A stretch of 41,724 nt of DNA from an uncultured Acetatifactor sp. (GTDB taxonomy: Bacteria; Bacillota; Clostridia; Lachnospirales; Lachnospiraceae), in the NCBI GenBank assembly GCA_910586835.1, contig CAJUJU010000033.1, positions 1-41,724 of the forward strand, written 5' to 3'. This document shows, piece by piece, positions 17,585 to 25,347 of this stretch. Numbering within the stretch: the stretch's first letter is position 1; each line of letters opens with the position of its first letter. Made by a program: the position numbers and the translations under genes. The notes below the pieces were generated by a model. It worked only from the letters and a program-made list of their open reading frames with translations, did not search any database and was not told the origin of the DNA.

Positions 17585-18583
17585 ATGAATTTGCAGGGAC
17601 GGGATTTTTTAAAGCTGTTGGATTTTACCCCGGAGGAAATCACTTATCTTCTGGATGTGGCGTCTGACCTGAAGGAGAAGAAGAAAAAGGGCATTCCGGC
17701 AGATGTGCTCCGGGGAAAGAATGTGGCGTTGATTTTTGAGAAGACCAGCACCCGCACCAGATGCGCCTTCGAGGTGGCTGCCCATGATCTGGGGATGGGA
17801 ACCACCTACCTGGATCCGGCGGGCTCTCAGATCGGCAAGAAGGAGAGCATTGCGGACACGGCCAGGGTTCTTTCCGGCATGTTTGAAGGCATCGAGTATC
17901 GGGGATTTGAGCAGAGCATCGTGGAGGAGCTGGCGGAATATGCCAGGGTTCCCGTGTGGAACGGGCTGACCAACGAATTTCATCCGACCCAGATGCTGGC
18001 AGATCTGCTGACCATCCGGGAGCACTTTGGGCGGCTTGAGGGGATCCGGCTTGCCTATCTGGGGGATGCGCGTTATAATATGGGAAATTCCCTGATGGTG
18101 GCGTGTGCGAAGATGGGCATGGATTTCCGGGCATGTACCACGAAAAAGTATTTTCCGGAAGAGGCCCTTGTGGAGCAGTGCCGGGCCATTGCGGCCGGGA
18201 GCGGCGGACATATTACCCTGACGGAGGATGTGATGGCGGGAACCCGGGGCGTGGATGTGGTCTACACAGACGTTTGGGTATCCATGGGAGAGCCGGATGA
18301 GGTCTGGACGGAGCGCATCCGGGAGCTTTCTCCTTACCAGGTAAATACCGCGGTAATGGAAAATGCAGGAAAAGATGCAATTTTTCTGCACTGTCTCCCG
18401 GCCTACCATGATCTGAAGACGAAAATCGGCGCACAGATGGGACAGCGGTTCGGCATCACGGAGATGGAGGTGACGGATCAGGTATTTGAGTCCGGGCAGT
18501 CCCTGGTGTTTGAGGAGGCGGAAAACAGGATGCACACCATCAAGGCGGTGATGTATGCCACGCTGGTTTCCGGAGATGCGTAA
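17585..18583 (+). CDS. argF: Ornithine carbamoyltransferase
   Basis: 332 residues. It makes citrulline from ornithine and carbamoyl phosphate. STRTR (55-59) binds carbamoyl phosphate. HPTQ (133-136), the ornithine-binding DVWVSMGE (229-236) and the HCLPA loop with its catalytic cysteine (269-273) are all intact. It follows AGGAGGAGCGGG 32 bp after the lipoprotein gene. No arginine deiminase or carbamate kinase is nearby, so an anabolic role (argF) is assumed rather than the catabolic arcB; sequence alone does not separate them safely. Confidence 0.93.
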   Translation: MNLQGRDFLKLLDFTPEEITYLLDVASDLKEKKKKGIPADVLRGKNVALIFEKTSTRTRCAFEVAAHDLGMGTTYLDPAGSQIGKKESIADTARVLSGMFEGIEYRGFEQSIVEELAEYARVPVWNGLTNEFHPTQMLADLLTIREHFGRLEGIRLAYLGDARYNMGNSLMVACAKMGMDFRACTTKKYFPEEALVEQCRAIAAGSGGHITLTEDVMAGTRGVDVVYTDVWVSMGEPDEVWTERIRELSPYQVNTAVMENAGKDAIFLHCLPAYHDLKTKIGAQMGQRFGITEMEVTDQVFESGQSLVFEEAENRMHTIKAVMYATLVSGDA

Positions 18584-18645
18584 GGCGTCAGTTCTTTCCG
18601 GAAGCGGATAGAAGGAATCACGGAATTGCCTGAGATGGCGGGCAG

Positions 18646-19644
18646 ATGGGAGTCGGTTTGGAGAGGAAGGCGGAAATTCTGGCTCTTCTGCGGGAGCGGG
18701 AGAGCTATGTCTCCGGGCAGGAGCTGTGCGAGCGCTTCGGCGTGTCCCGCACAGCTGTCTGGAAGGCGGTCAATCAGCTGAAAAAAGAAGGATACTGTAT
18801 CGAGGCAGTACAGAACAGAGGATATCTCCTGACACAGGAGGGAGAGGTATACGGGCAAAGTGAGCTGGAGAGCCGCATGGATACCAGGTGGGCAGGACAT
18901 CCGGTGAGCTTTTACGATATGCTGGATTCTACAAACCTCCGGGCCAAGCTGGACGCGGAAAACGGGGCTTCGGAGGGGGCGTTGGTGGCAGCGGATATGC
19001 AGACCGCAGGCCGTGGCAGGCGTGGCAGGGCGTGGAGCAGTCCCGCCGGTGTGAACGTCTATTTTACCCTGATCCTGAAGCCTGAATTTGAGCCGGCCAG
19101 AGCGTCCATGGTGACGCTGCTCATGGCGCTGGCCGTTGCGAAGGGAATTCGGGAGACCTGCGGGGCGGAGGCGCTGATCAAGTGGCCCAACGACATCGTG
19201 GTTAACGGAAAGAAGGTCTGCGGCATTCTGACGGAGATGAGCGTGGAGCGGGAATTCATTCAGTATGTGGTCATCGGCGTGGGCATCAATGTGGGGATGC
19301 AGGAATTTGTGCCGGAGATTGCGGCTGCGGCCACCTGCCTTCAGGCAGAGTGCGGCGGGCCGGTGTCAAAGGCAGGGCTGATTGTGAACAGCATGAAAGC
19401 TTTCGAGGAATATTATGACGGCTTCCGCTGTGCCTCCGACTTAGGCGGAGTGCTGGAGGAATACAATGCCCTACTGGTAAACAGGGGCAGAGAGGTACGG
19501 GTGCTGGATCCCAAGGGAGCTTTTTGCGGTATTTCCAGAGGGATCAACGCCGGGGGAGAACTGCTGGTGGAACGGGAGGACGGCCTTCTGACCTGCGTTT
19601 ACGCCGGGGAGGTGTCCGTGCGGGGGATCAACGGTTACACATGA
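18646..19644 (+). CDS. birA: Biotin-protein ligase / biotin operon repressor
   Basis: 332 residues in the bifunctional form. An N-terminal winged helix-turn-helix (about 8-62; SGQELCERFGVSRTAVWKAV) is followed by the biotin ligase domain with GRGRRGRAW (122-130), KWPNDI (179-184) and the KVCGIL loop, and a small C-terminal domain. It attaches biotin to carboxylases and probably represses biotin genes. The start is uncertain. The ATG at 18646 has a poor SD, while TTG 18658, four codons later, has GGGAG at 18649-18653 ahead of it. It begins a tight run birA, small protein, coaX. Confidence 0.93.
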   Translation: MGVGLERKAEILALLRERESYVSGQELCERFGVSRTAVWKAVNQLKKEGYCIEAVQNRGYLLTQEGEVYGQSELESRMDTRWAGHPVSFYDMLDSTNLRAKLDAENGASEGALVAADMQTAGRGRRGRAWSSPAGVNVYFTLILKPEFEPARASMVTLLMALAVAKGIRETCGAEALIKWPNDIVVNGKKVCGILTEMSVEREFIQYVVIGVGINVGMQEFVPEIAAAATCLQAECGGPVSKAGLIVNSMKAFEEYYDGFRCASDLGGVLEEYNALLVNRGREVRVLDPKGAFCGISRGINAGGELLVEREDGLLTCVYAGEVSVRGINGYT

Positions 19645-19670
19645 GTCTGAGAGGTTGAAGAGAGGTTGCC

Positions 19671-20000
19671 ATGGAAAAAACGGTGCTCTGCGGAGCCAAT
19701 GCCTACGAGATGAAATATTATTTTAATGAACAGTTTAACGGGATTCCGGAATCCATCAGGGAGGAGCTGCACATTCTCTGTGTCCTGTTTACAGAGGAGG
19801 TGGGCGGCGTGTTCACCATCTCTTTTGAGGAGGACGGAAACGTGCTGTTGGAGACAAATGCCGATGACGACGATATCTACTACGACGAGATCAGCAGCGG
19901 TCTGATGGTGTCGGAGGTGCGCAGGAGAAGGCAGGAGCTCTTTGAGTCCCTGAGTCTGTATTACAGGGTGTTCATTTTGAAGGAAGACATAGCGGAGTGA
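19671..20000 (+). CDS. Small acidic conserved-looking protein, function unknown
   Basis: 109 residues, strongly acidic, with no signal peptide or membrane helix. A cluster NADDDDIYYDE lies in mid-protein, and a basic helix (VRRRRQELFESL) precedes the C-terminus. It is tightly packed, 26 bp after birA and 6 bp before coaX, and the AGAGG SD is good, so it is almost certainly translated. I recall similar small proteins in this position in Lachnospiraceae (possibly the DUF6145 family), but that assignment is from memory. No function is inferred. Confidence 0.75.
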   Translation: MEKTVLCGANAYEMKYYFNEQFNGIPESIREELHILCVLFTEEVGGVFTISFEEDGNVLLETNADDDDIYYDEISSGLMVSEVRRRRQELFESLSLYYRVFILKEDIAE

Positions 20001-20006
20001 CGGACA

Positions 20007-20789
20007 ATGATATTAGTGATTGATGTGGGAAATACCAATATGACGCTGGGCGTGTTTGAGGGTAAAAAACTGCGGTGTACCTTCCGCATGATGACCAAGA
20101 CCCCCAGGACCTCGGACGAATACGGAGTGATGATCACGCAGCTTCTGAAGAACAAGGGAATCGAGACCGGGCAGCTGGAGGGATCCATTGTGGCCAGCGT
20201 GGTGCCGGATGTGATGCATTCCCTGATGGGCGGTCTGATCAAGTATACGGACACGAGACCCATAAGCGTGGGACCGGGCATAAAGACCGGTATCCGCATT
20301 GTCACGGAGGATCCCAGGGGGATCGGGGCGGACCGGATCGTGGACGCGGTGGCTGCCTTTGAGAAATACAAAGGCCCTGTGCTGGCGGTGGACTTCGGAA
20401 CTGCCACCACCTATGACCTGATTACGGAGAAGGGTGAATTTTCCGCGGGAATCACGGCTCCCGGCATTCGCATCAGCTCCGAGGCACTGTGGACCCAGGC
20501 GGCAAAGCTGCCCAACTTCGAGATCAGAAAGCCGAAATCCATTCTTGCCCAGGAGACCATCACCAGTATGCAGGCGGGACTTGTGTACGGTCAGATCGGC
20601 CAGACGGAGTATATCATCCGGAAGGTGAAGGAGGAGAGCGGCATCAGGAATCTGAAGGTAGTGGCCACCGGCGGGCTTGGGAGGCTGATTGCAGACGAGA
20701 CGGACGAAATTGATATCTATGACAGCGCGCTGACATTGGACGGGCTGCGGATCATTTACGACAAGAATCGCAGAAATCCCCAGCAGTAA
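20007..20789 (+). CDS. coaX: Type III pantothenate kinase
   Basis: 260 residues. It phosphorylates pantothenate, the first step of coenzyme A synthesis. The ASKHA-fold phosphate motifs are visible: DVGNTNMTLG at 6-15 (catalytic Asp6), the substrate-loop signature GADRIVDAVAA, and the second phosphate motif DFGTATTYD. CoaX needs a monovalent cation and is insensitive to CoA feedback (family knowledge). It starts 7 bp after the preceding small gene, which argues for translational coupling. coaX close to dusB and lysS is a known Firmicutes arrangement. Confidence 0.95.
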   Translation: MILVIDVGNTNMTLGVFEGKKLRCTFRMMTKTPRTSDEYGVMITQLLKNKGIETGQLEGSIVASVVPDVMHSLMGGLIKYTDTRPISVGPGIKTGIRIVTEDPRGIGADRIVDAVAAFEKYKGPVLAVDFGTATTYDLITEKGEFSAGITAPGIRISSEALWTQAAKLPNFEIRKPKSILAQETITSMQAGLVYGQIGQTEYIIRKVKEESGIRNLKVVATGGLGRLIADETDEIDIYDSALTLDGLRIIYDKNRRNPQQ

Positions 20790-20880
20790 AGTGCGGGTGC
20801 TTTGGCGTTGATGGCCATACGTCCGGCAAAATGGGCCATACAGACAGAATTTCCCGCAGGCGCGGGCGGAAGGTGTGATG

Positions 20881-21864
20881 ATGAGCAGGCTGACAATAGG
20901 CAATGTGACGCTGGATAACAATGTGATACTGGCCCCCATGGCGGGGGTGACGGACCTGCCCTTTCGGCTGCTGTGCCGGGAAATGGGGGCGGGACTTGTC
21001 TGTATGGAGATGGTCAGCGCCAAGGCGATTTATTATAACAACAAAAACACGGAAGAGCTTCTCACCATAGATCCGGGGGAGCAGCCGGCCTCCCTGCAGC
21101 TTTTCGGCTCGGACCCGGAGATTGTGTCAGGGATGGCGGCGCGGATTGAGGAAAGACCCTTTGCCATTCTGGATTTCAACATGGGCTGTCCGGTGCCCAA
21201 GGTGGTGAACAACGGCGAGGGTTCGGCGCTGATGAGGGATCCGAAACTGACGGAGAAGCTGCTGACCGGTCTGGTGAAGGCGGTGAAAAAGCCGGTGACC
21301 GTGAAGATCCGCAAGGGCTTTGACGAGGAGCATGTCAATGCGGTGGAGATCGCCCGGATCGCAGAGGGCTGCGGCGTGGCGGCGGTGGCGGTGCACGGGC
21401 GTACCCGTTCCCAGTACTACAGCGGCAGAGCGGACTGGGAAATCATCCGCAGGGTGAAGGAAGCGGTGGGGATTCCGGTGATTGGAAACGGAGATGTGGA
21501 CAGTCCTTCGGCTGCGGCGCAGATGCTTCGGGAGACGGGCTGCGACGGCGTCATGATCGGGAGAGCGGCCCAGGGAAACCCATGGATTTTCCGGGACACA
21601 GTCCGGTTTCTGGAGGACGGAACAGTGCTTCCGTCCCCGGATAGAGGACAGAAGCGGGAAATGGTTCTGCGTCATGCCGCCCTGCTTCTGGAGCACAAGG
21701 GCGAGTACACTGCCGTTCGGGAGATGCGAAAGCACCTGGCCTGGTATACGGCTGGAATGCCTCATTCTGCCCGTTTCCGGGGGATGATTAACGCCATGGA
21801 GACCATGGAGGAGCTGCTGGCAGGGGTAGAGCGGATTTTCGGAGAAGAACCCTGGTCAGACTAA
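20881..21864 (+). CDS. dusB: tRNA-dihydrouridine synthase
   Basis: About 327 residues. It reduces uridine to dihydrouridine in tRNA with FMN and NADPH. LAPMAGVTDLPFR is the FMN-binding opening. NMGCPVPKVVNNGEGSALM (Cys about 103) is the Dus catalytic signature, and the VHGRTRSQYYSG and GNGDV phosphate-binding stretches follow. The start could be ATG 20878 or ATG 20881; GGAAGG at 20868-20873 spaces better to 20881. It follows coaX by about 90 bp. In many Firmicutes dusB is near greA-lysS, which here lie about 16.5 kb downstream. Confidence 0.94.
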   Translation: MSRLTIGNVTLDNNVILAPMAGVTDLPFRLLCREMGAGLVCMEMVSAKAIYYNNKNTEELLTIDPGEQPASLQLFGSDPEIVSGMAARIEERPFAILDFNMGCPVPKVVNNGEGSALMRDPKLTEKLLTGLVKAVKKPVTVKIRKGFDEEHVNAVEIARIAEGCGVAAVAVHGRTRSQYYSGRADWEIIRRVKEAVGIPVIGNGDVDSPSAAAQMLRETGCDGVMIGRAAQGNPWIFRDTVRFLEDGTVLPSPDRGQKREMVLRHAALLLEHKGEYTAVREMRKHLAWYTAGMPHSARFRGMINAMETMEELLAGVERIFGEEPWSD

Positions 21865-21908
21865 AAGTAAGGAAGCATAGCGTCAAGGTCCGATACATAT
21901 ATTAGAGC

Positions 21909-22853
21909 ATGGACGCTATTATTTTTTTCTGTAAAAAAAGAGATTTGACGACCTGGAGGATTAAGCCTCTGCGCGTGGAGGATTATCTGCTGCTGAAGGT
22001 GGAGGTAGGCGCGGAGAGAGGGAAGTGGTTCGGTGCCCTGCTGCCTGCGGAGCCCAAGCCGCCGGAGGAGCCCGGGGCGGGAGGATGGTTTAAGAGGCGG
22101 CGCATGCGCCGGGCTGCGCAGAAGGAATACCGCAGGCAGATGCAGGAGTACGGACAGGCGGTTCTGGAGCTGGAGTCAGCCCTGGGGCGGATGGCCGGGG
22201 AGATTCAGGAGACGGCGGAGCGGGCAGGAGCCAGGGAGGAGCTTTTCTGTGTCTACGACGGGGAGGCGGGTTTTTTGAAAGATGAGAATACGCTGACAGG
22301 AAAACTGTGGCAGGCCTGCTGGAACATTCCGGAATTTGAGGGGTATCCGCGTTTTCGCTGGATGAAGCCGCTGCTTCAGAAGGCCAGAGGGCCTCATTTT
22401 GTTTTGCTGGGGATATCGCCCGATCTTCCCATGCTGCTGGAACAGTGTGCCAGGAACATGAAAAGTCTTTGCTGGTATCTGCCGAAGGAGCAGTGGACGG
22501 AGGAGACGGAAGAGCTTGCGGAGGAATTTTACATAGAGAACGGATTGGCCATCGCCGTATACCCCCTGGGCAACCGGAGGCCATACCGGGCGCTGCGTTT
22601 TCCGTCCGGCGGGTCTGTCTGTGTGTTTGACTTTTCGGAGGAGGAAAAGGTATCTGCGGGAGAGCTGGCTCCGGGCAGCGTGTGGCTGGATTTTTCCTCC
22701 ATGGAGGAGAAGGAGAGGAGGATCAGGAGGCTGTTTCCCGGCGTGGGCTATGAGTCCCTGAAGATGCGGTGGAGGCAGGCGCAGGCCGGAAGCCAAATCG
22801 GAACAAATTTTAGCACATCTGACAATTCCGAAAGTTTCCCGGAATTTTTATAA
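21909..22853 (+). CDS. Unrecognised protein, 314 residues
   Basis: I do not recognise the family. There is no signal peptide or membrane segment. It begins MDAIIFFCKKRDLTTWR and has a Pro/Gly break (about 47-58). A highly basic helix (WFKRRRMRRAAQKEYRRQ, about 60-77) leads into a probable coiled coil to about 105. A mixed alpha/beta region follows (about 110-275) with FVLLGISPDLPMLLEQC and YIENGLAIAVYPLG. Codon use resembles the neighbours, so it looks resident rather than acquired. The SD is weak. The last codons lie in an inverted repeat that resembles a terminator. Its place directly after dusB suggests it belongs to the housekeeping block. Confidence 0.7.
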   Translation: MDAIIFFCKKRDLTTWRIKPLRVEDYLLLKVEVGAERGKWFGALLPAEPKPPEEPGAGGWFKRRRMRRAAQKEYRRQMQEYGQAVLELESALGRMAGEIQETAERAGAREELFCVYDGEAGFLKDENTLTGKLWQACWNIPEFEGYPRFRWMKPLLQKARGPHFVLLGISPDLPMLLEQCARNMKSLCWYLPKEQWTEETEELAEEFYIENGLAIAVYPLGNRRPYRALRFPSGGSVCVFDFSEEEKVSAGELAPGSVWLDFSSMEEKERRIRRLFPGVGYESLKMRWRQAQAGSQIGTNFSTSDNSESFPEFL

Positions 22854-22854
22854 T
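22824..22854 (+). terminator. Terminator-like inverted repeat overlapping a stop codon and a -10 box
   Basis: AATTCCG (22824-22830) and CGGAATT (22840-22846) flank a 9-nt loop, followed by TTTTA. The TAA stop of the unknown gene is at 22851-22853. A perfect TATAAT spans 22849-22854, with only a weak TTCCGA 17 bp upstream. The element may end the upstream unit, serve as an operator for the GH94 promoter, or both. A second TATAAT lies at 22872-22877. Confidence 0.55.
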
Positions 22855-22900
22855 GGAAGTACAGTTCAGATTATAATAAATTCCAAACGGGGGACCAGCA

Positions 22901-25294
22901 ATGAGATACGGATATTTTGACAATCAGAAACGGGAGTACGTCATTGACAGGCTGGATCTTCCCACTTCCTGGACCAATTATCTGGGGGTGGAGGATTACG
23001 CCGCAGTCATCAACAACACGGCGGGGGGCTACTCCTTTTACAAGAGTCCGGAGTATCACCGCATCAGCCGCTTTCACGGGAACAGCATTCCCATGGACAG
23101 GCCGGGCTATTACATCTACATCAGGGACAATCAGACGGCGGACTACTTCAGCATCTCCTGGCAGCCCGTGGCAAAATCCTTCGAGGAGGCAAAGTATACC
23201 TGCCGGCACGGCATGTCCTACACCTCCTACGAGTGCCGTTACAGCGATCTTTTTGCCACGCAGACCATGCTGGTGCCCAGAGGGGAAAACGTGCTGCTCT
23301 GGGACGTGACCGTGACCAATGAGGGCGCACAGGCCCGGGATCTGAGCCTGTTTTCCTACCTGGAGTTTTCGTTCCATGCCATCGGTGCGGACAACCAGAA
23401 TTTTCAGATGAGTCTTTACTGTGCGGGGAGCTCCTATGCGGACGGTATTATTGAGGAGGATCTGTACTATGAGCCGGATGGATATCAGTATTTTACCGCA
23501 AGCTTTGAGCCGGACGGATTTGAATGTATGCGGGACAGGTTCCTGGGGCTGTACCACACGGAGGACAATCCTCAGGCGGTGATCGACGGAAGGTGCGGCG
23601 GAGGCTATGAGAAGGGCGGAAACCATTGCGGAGCGCTGCAGAAAAATCTGATGCTTCAGCCCGGTGAGACCGTGCGGCTGATCTATATGCTGGGCGAGGG
23701 AAACTGTCAGGCCGGAGCGCGGGTGCGGGAAAAATACAGCGATCTTTCCAATGTGGACCGGGCCTATGAAGACCTTCGCGCCTACTGGGAGGAGAAGTGC
23801 GGCAAACTCCGGATCAGAACGCCCCATGAGGGCATGAACACGCTTATCAACACATGGACGCTGTATCAGTCGGAGATCAACGTCATGTTTTCCAGATTTG
23901 CCTCCTTTATCGAAGTGGGGGGACGGACTGGCCTGGGCTACCGGGATACCGCCCAGGATGCCATGACCATCCCCCACTCCAATCCTGACAAGTGCCGGAA
24001 CAGGATCGAACAGCTGCTGAACGGTCTTGTGTCCGAAGGATATGGACTGCATTTGTTCGACCCCGCGTGGTTTGAGGAGGAAAAGGAGGGGGACGGCTTT
24101 AAGTCTCCCACGGTGATTCCCGTGTCGGCAAAGGACCGGATTCACGGGCCGGAGGACGCCTGTGCGGACGACGCGCTGTGGCTGGTAGCCTCCGTGGTGG
24201 AATATATCAGGGAGACAGGAGAGCTTGCCTTCGCAGACAAGGCGGCGCCTTATGCGGACGGCGGCAGCGGTACGGTCTACGAGCATCTGAAAGCCATCCT
24301 GGACTTCTCGGAGAAGCAGGTGGGAGAAAACGGCGTCTGCAAGGGGCTGAGGGCGGACTGGAACGACTGTCTGAACCTGGGCGGCGGAGAGAGCGCCATG
24401 GTCAGCTTCCTGCATTACTGGGCGCTGAAAAATTTTGTACAGCTGGCAAAGCGGCTGGAAAGAGACGAGGACGCGGCGCACTATGAGGCGGTGGCCGAAG
24501 GAGTGCGAAAGGTCTGCGACGAGGTGCTCTGGGATAAGGAGTGGTACATCCGGGGCATCACGAAAAAGGGAAGAAAGATCGGAACCTTTGAGGACGAGGA
24601 GGGCAGAGTCCACCTGGAGTCCAACGCCTGGGCGGTTCTGTCCGGCGCGGCGGAGGGACAGCGGGCCCTGAAGGCCATGGATGCCATCGACCAATATCTT
24701 TATACGCCTTACGGACTGCTGTTAAACACCCCGGCTTATACGAAGGTTAACCCGGACATTGGCTTTATCACAAAGGTTTACCCTGGTCTGAAGGAAAATT
24801 CCGCGGTGTTCTCCCATCCCAATCCCTGGGCCTGGGCGGCGGAGTGTATGCTGGGCAGGGGAGACAAGGCCATGAAATATTACGATGCCCTCTGTCCTTA
24901 TAACCAGAACGACATGATAGAGACCAGGGAGGCAGAGCCCTATTCCTACTGTCAGTTTATCAGCGGAAAGGATCACAGCAGGTTCGGACAGGCTCATCAT
25001 CCCTTTATGACAGGCTCCGGCGGCTGGGCTTACTTCTCAGCCACCCGGTATATGCTGGGGATCCGACCGGACTTTGACAGGCTGGAGATCGATCCCTGTA
25101 TTCCCGGGGACTGGAAGGAGTTCGACGTTACCCGGGTCTGGAGAGGAGCGCGTTACGACATCCATGTGGATAACGCCGCAGGCGTGATGAAGGGTGTTGT
25201 TGAAATTTGGCTGGACGGAGAAAAGGTAAGTGAAATTCCTGCGGCGGAAGCGGGAAGCAGCCATCAGGTGAAGGTTATCATGGGGACAAAATAA
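22901..25294 (+). CDS. GH94 disaccharide phosphorylase, chitobiose-phosphorylase-like
   Basis: 797 residues. GH94 enzymes cleave a beta-1,4 disaccharide with phosphate, giving a sugar 1-phosphate and a free sugar, in the cytoplasm. The beta-sandwich N-terminal domain begins MRYGYFDNQKREYVIDR. The (alpha/alpha)6 barrel carries RADWNDCLNLGGGESAM, with the general acid in DWND (D486-D489). FIEVGGRTGLGYRDTAQDA, GLHLFDPAWF and HPNPWAWAAE resemble, from memory, Vibrio N,N'-diacetylchitobiose phosphorylase more than cellobiose phosphorylase of Cellvibrio gilvus. Substrate specificity is therefore open: chitobiose, cellobiose or a related disaccharide. No signal peptide. The start follows GGGGGA. A phosphohexomutase gene follows 53 bp later. 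Confidence 0.85.
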   Translation: MRYGYFDNQKREYVIDRLDLPTSWTNYLGVEDYAAVINNTAGGYSFYKSPEYHRISRFHGNSIPMDRPGYYIYIRDNQTADYFSISWQPVAKSFEEAKYTCRHGMSYTSYECRYSDLFATQTMLVPRGENVLLWDVTVTNEGAQARDLSLFSYLEFSFHAIGADNQNFQMSLYCAGSSYADGIIEEDLYYEPDGYQYFTASFEPDGFECMRDRFLGLYHTEDNPQAVIDGRCGGGYEKGGNHCGALQKNLMLQPGETVRLIYMLGEGNCQAGARVREKYSDLSNVDRAYEDLRAYWEEKCGKLRIRTPHEGMNTLINTWTLYQSEINVMFSRFASFIEVGGRTGLGYRDTAQDAMTIPHSNPDKCRNRIEQLLNGLVSEGYGLHLFDPAWFEEEKEGDGFKSPTVIPVSAKDRIHGPEDACADDALWLVASVVEYIRETGELAFADKAAPYADGGSGTVYEHLKAILDFSEKQVGENGVCKGLRADWNDCLNLGGGESAMVSFLHYWALKNFVQLAKRLERDEDAAHYEAVAEGVRKVCDEVLWDKEWYIRGITKKGRKIGTFEDEEGRVHLESNAWAVLSGAAEGQRALKAMDAIDQYLYTPYGLLLNTPAYTKVNPDIGFITKVYPGLKENSAVFSHPNPWAWAAECMLGRGDKAMKYYDALCPYNQNDMIETREAEPYSYCQFISGKDHSRFGQAHHPFMTGSGGWAYFSATRYMLGIRPDFDRLEIDPCIPGDWKEFDVTRVWRGARYDIHVDNAAGVMKGVVEIWLDGEKVSEIPAAEAGSSHQVKVIMGTK

Positions 25295-25347
25295 TACAGA
25301 ACAACAAGGGGAGCGCCCACCTCAATGCGGGCAGGAAGGTGCGTAAC

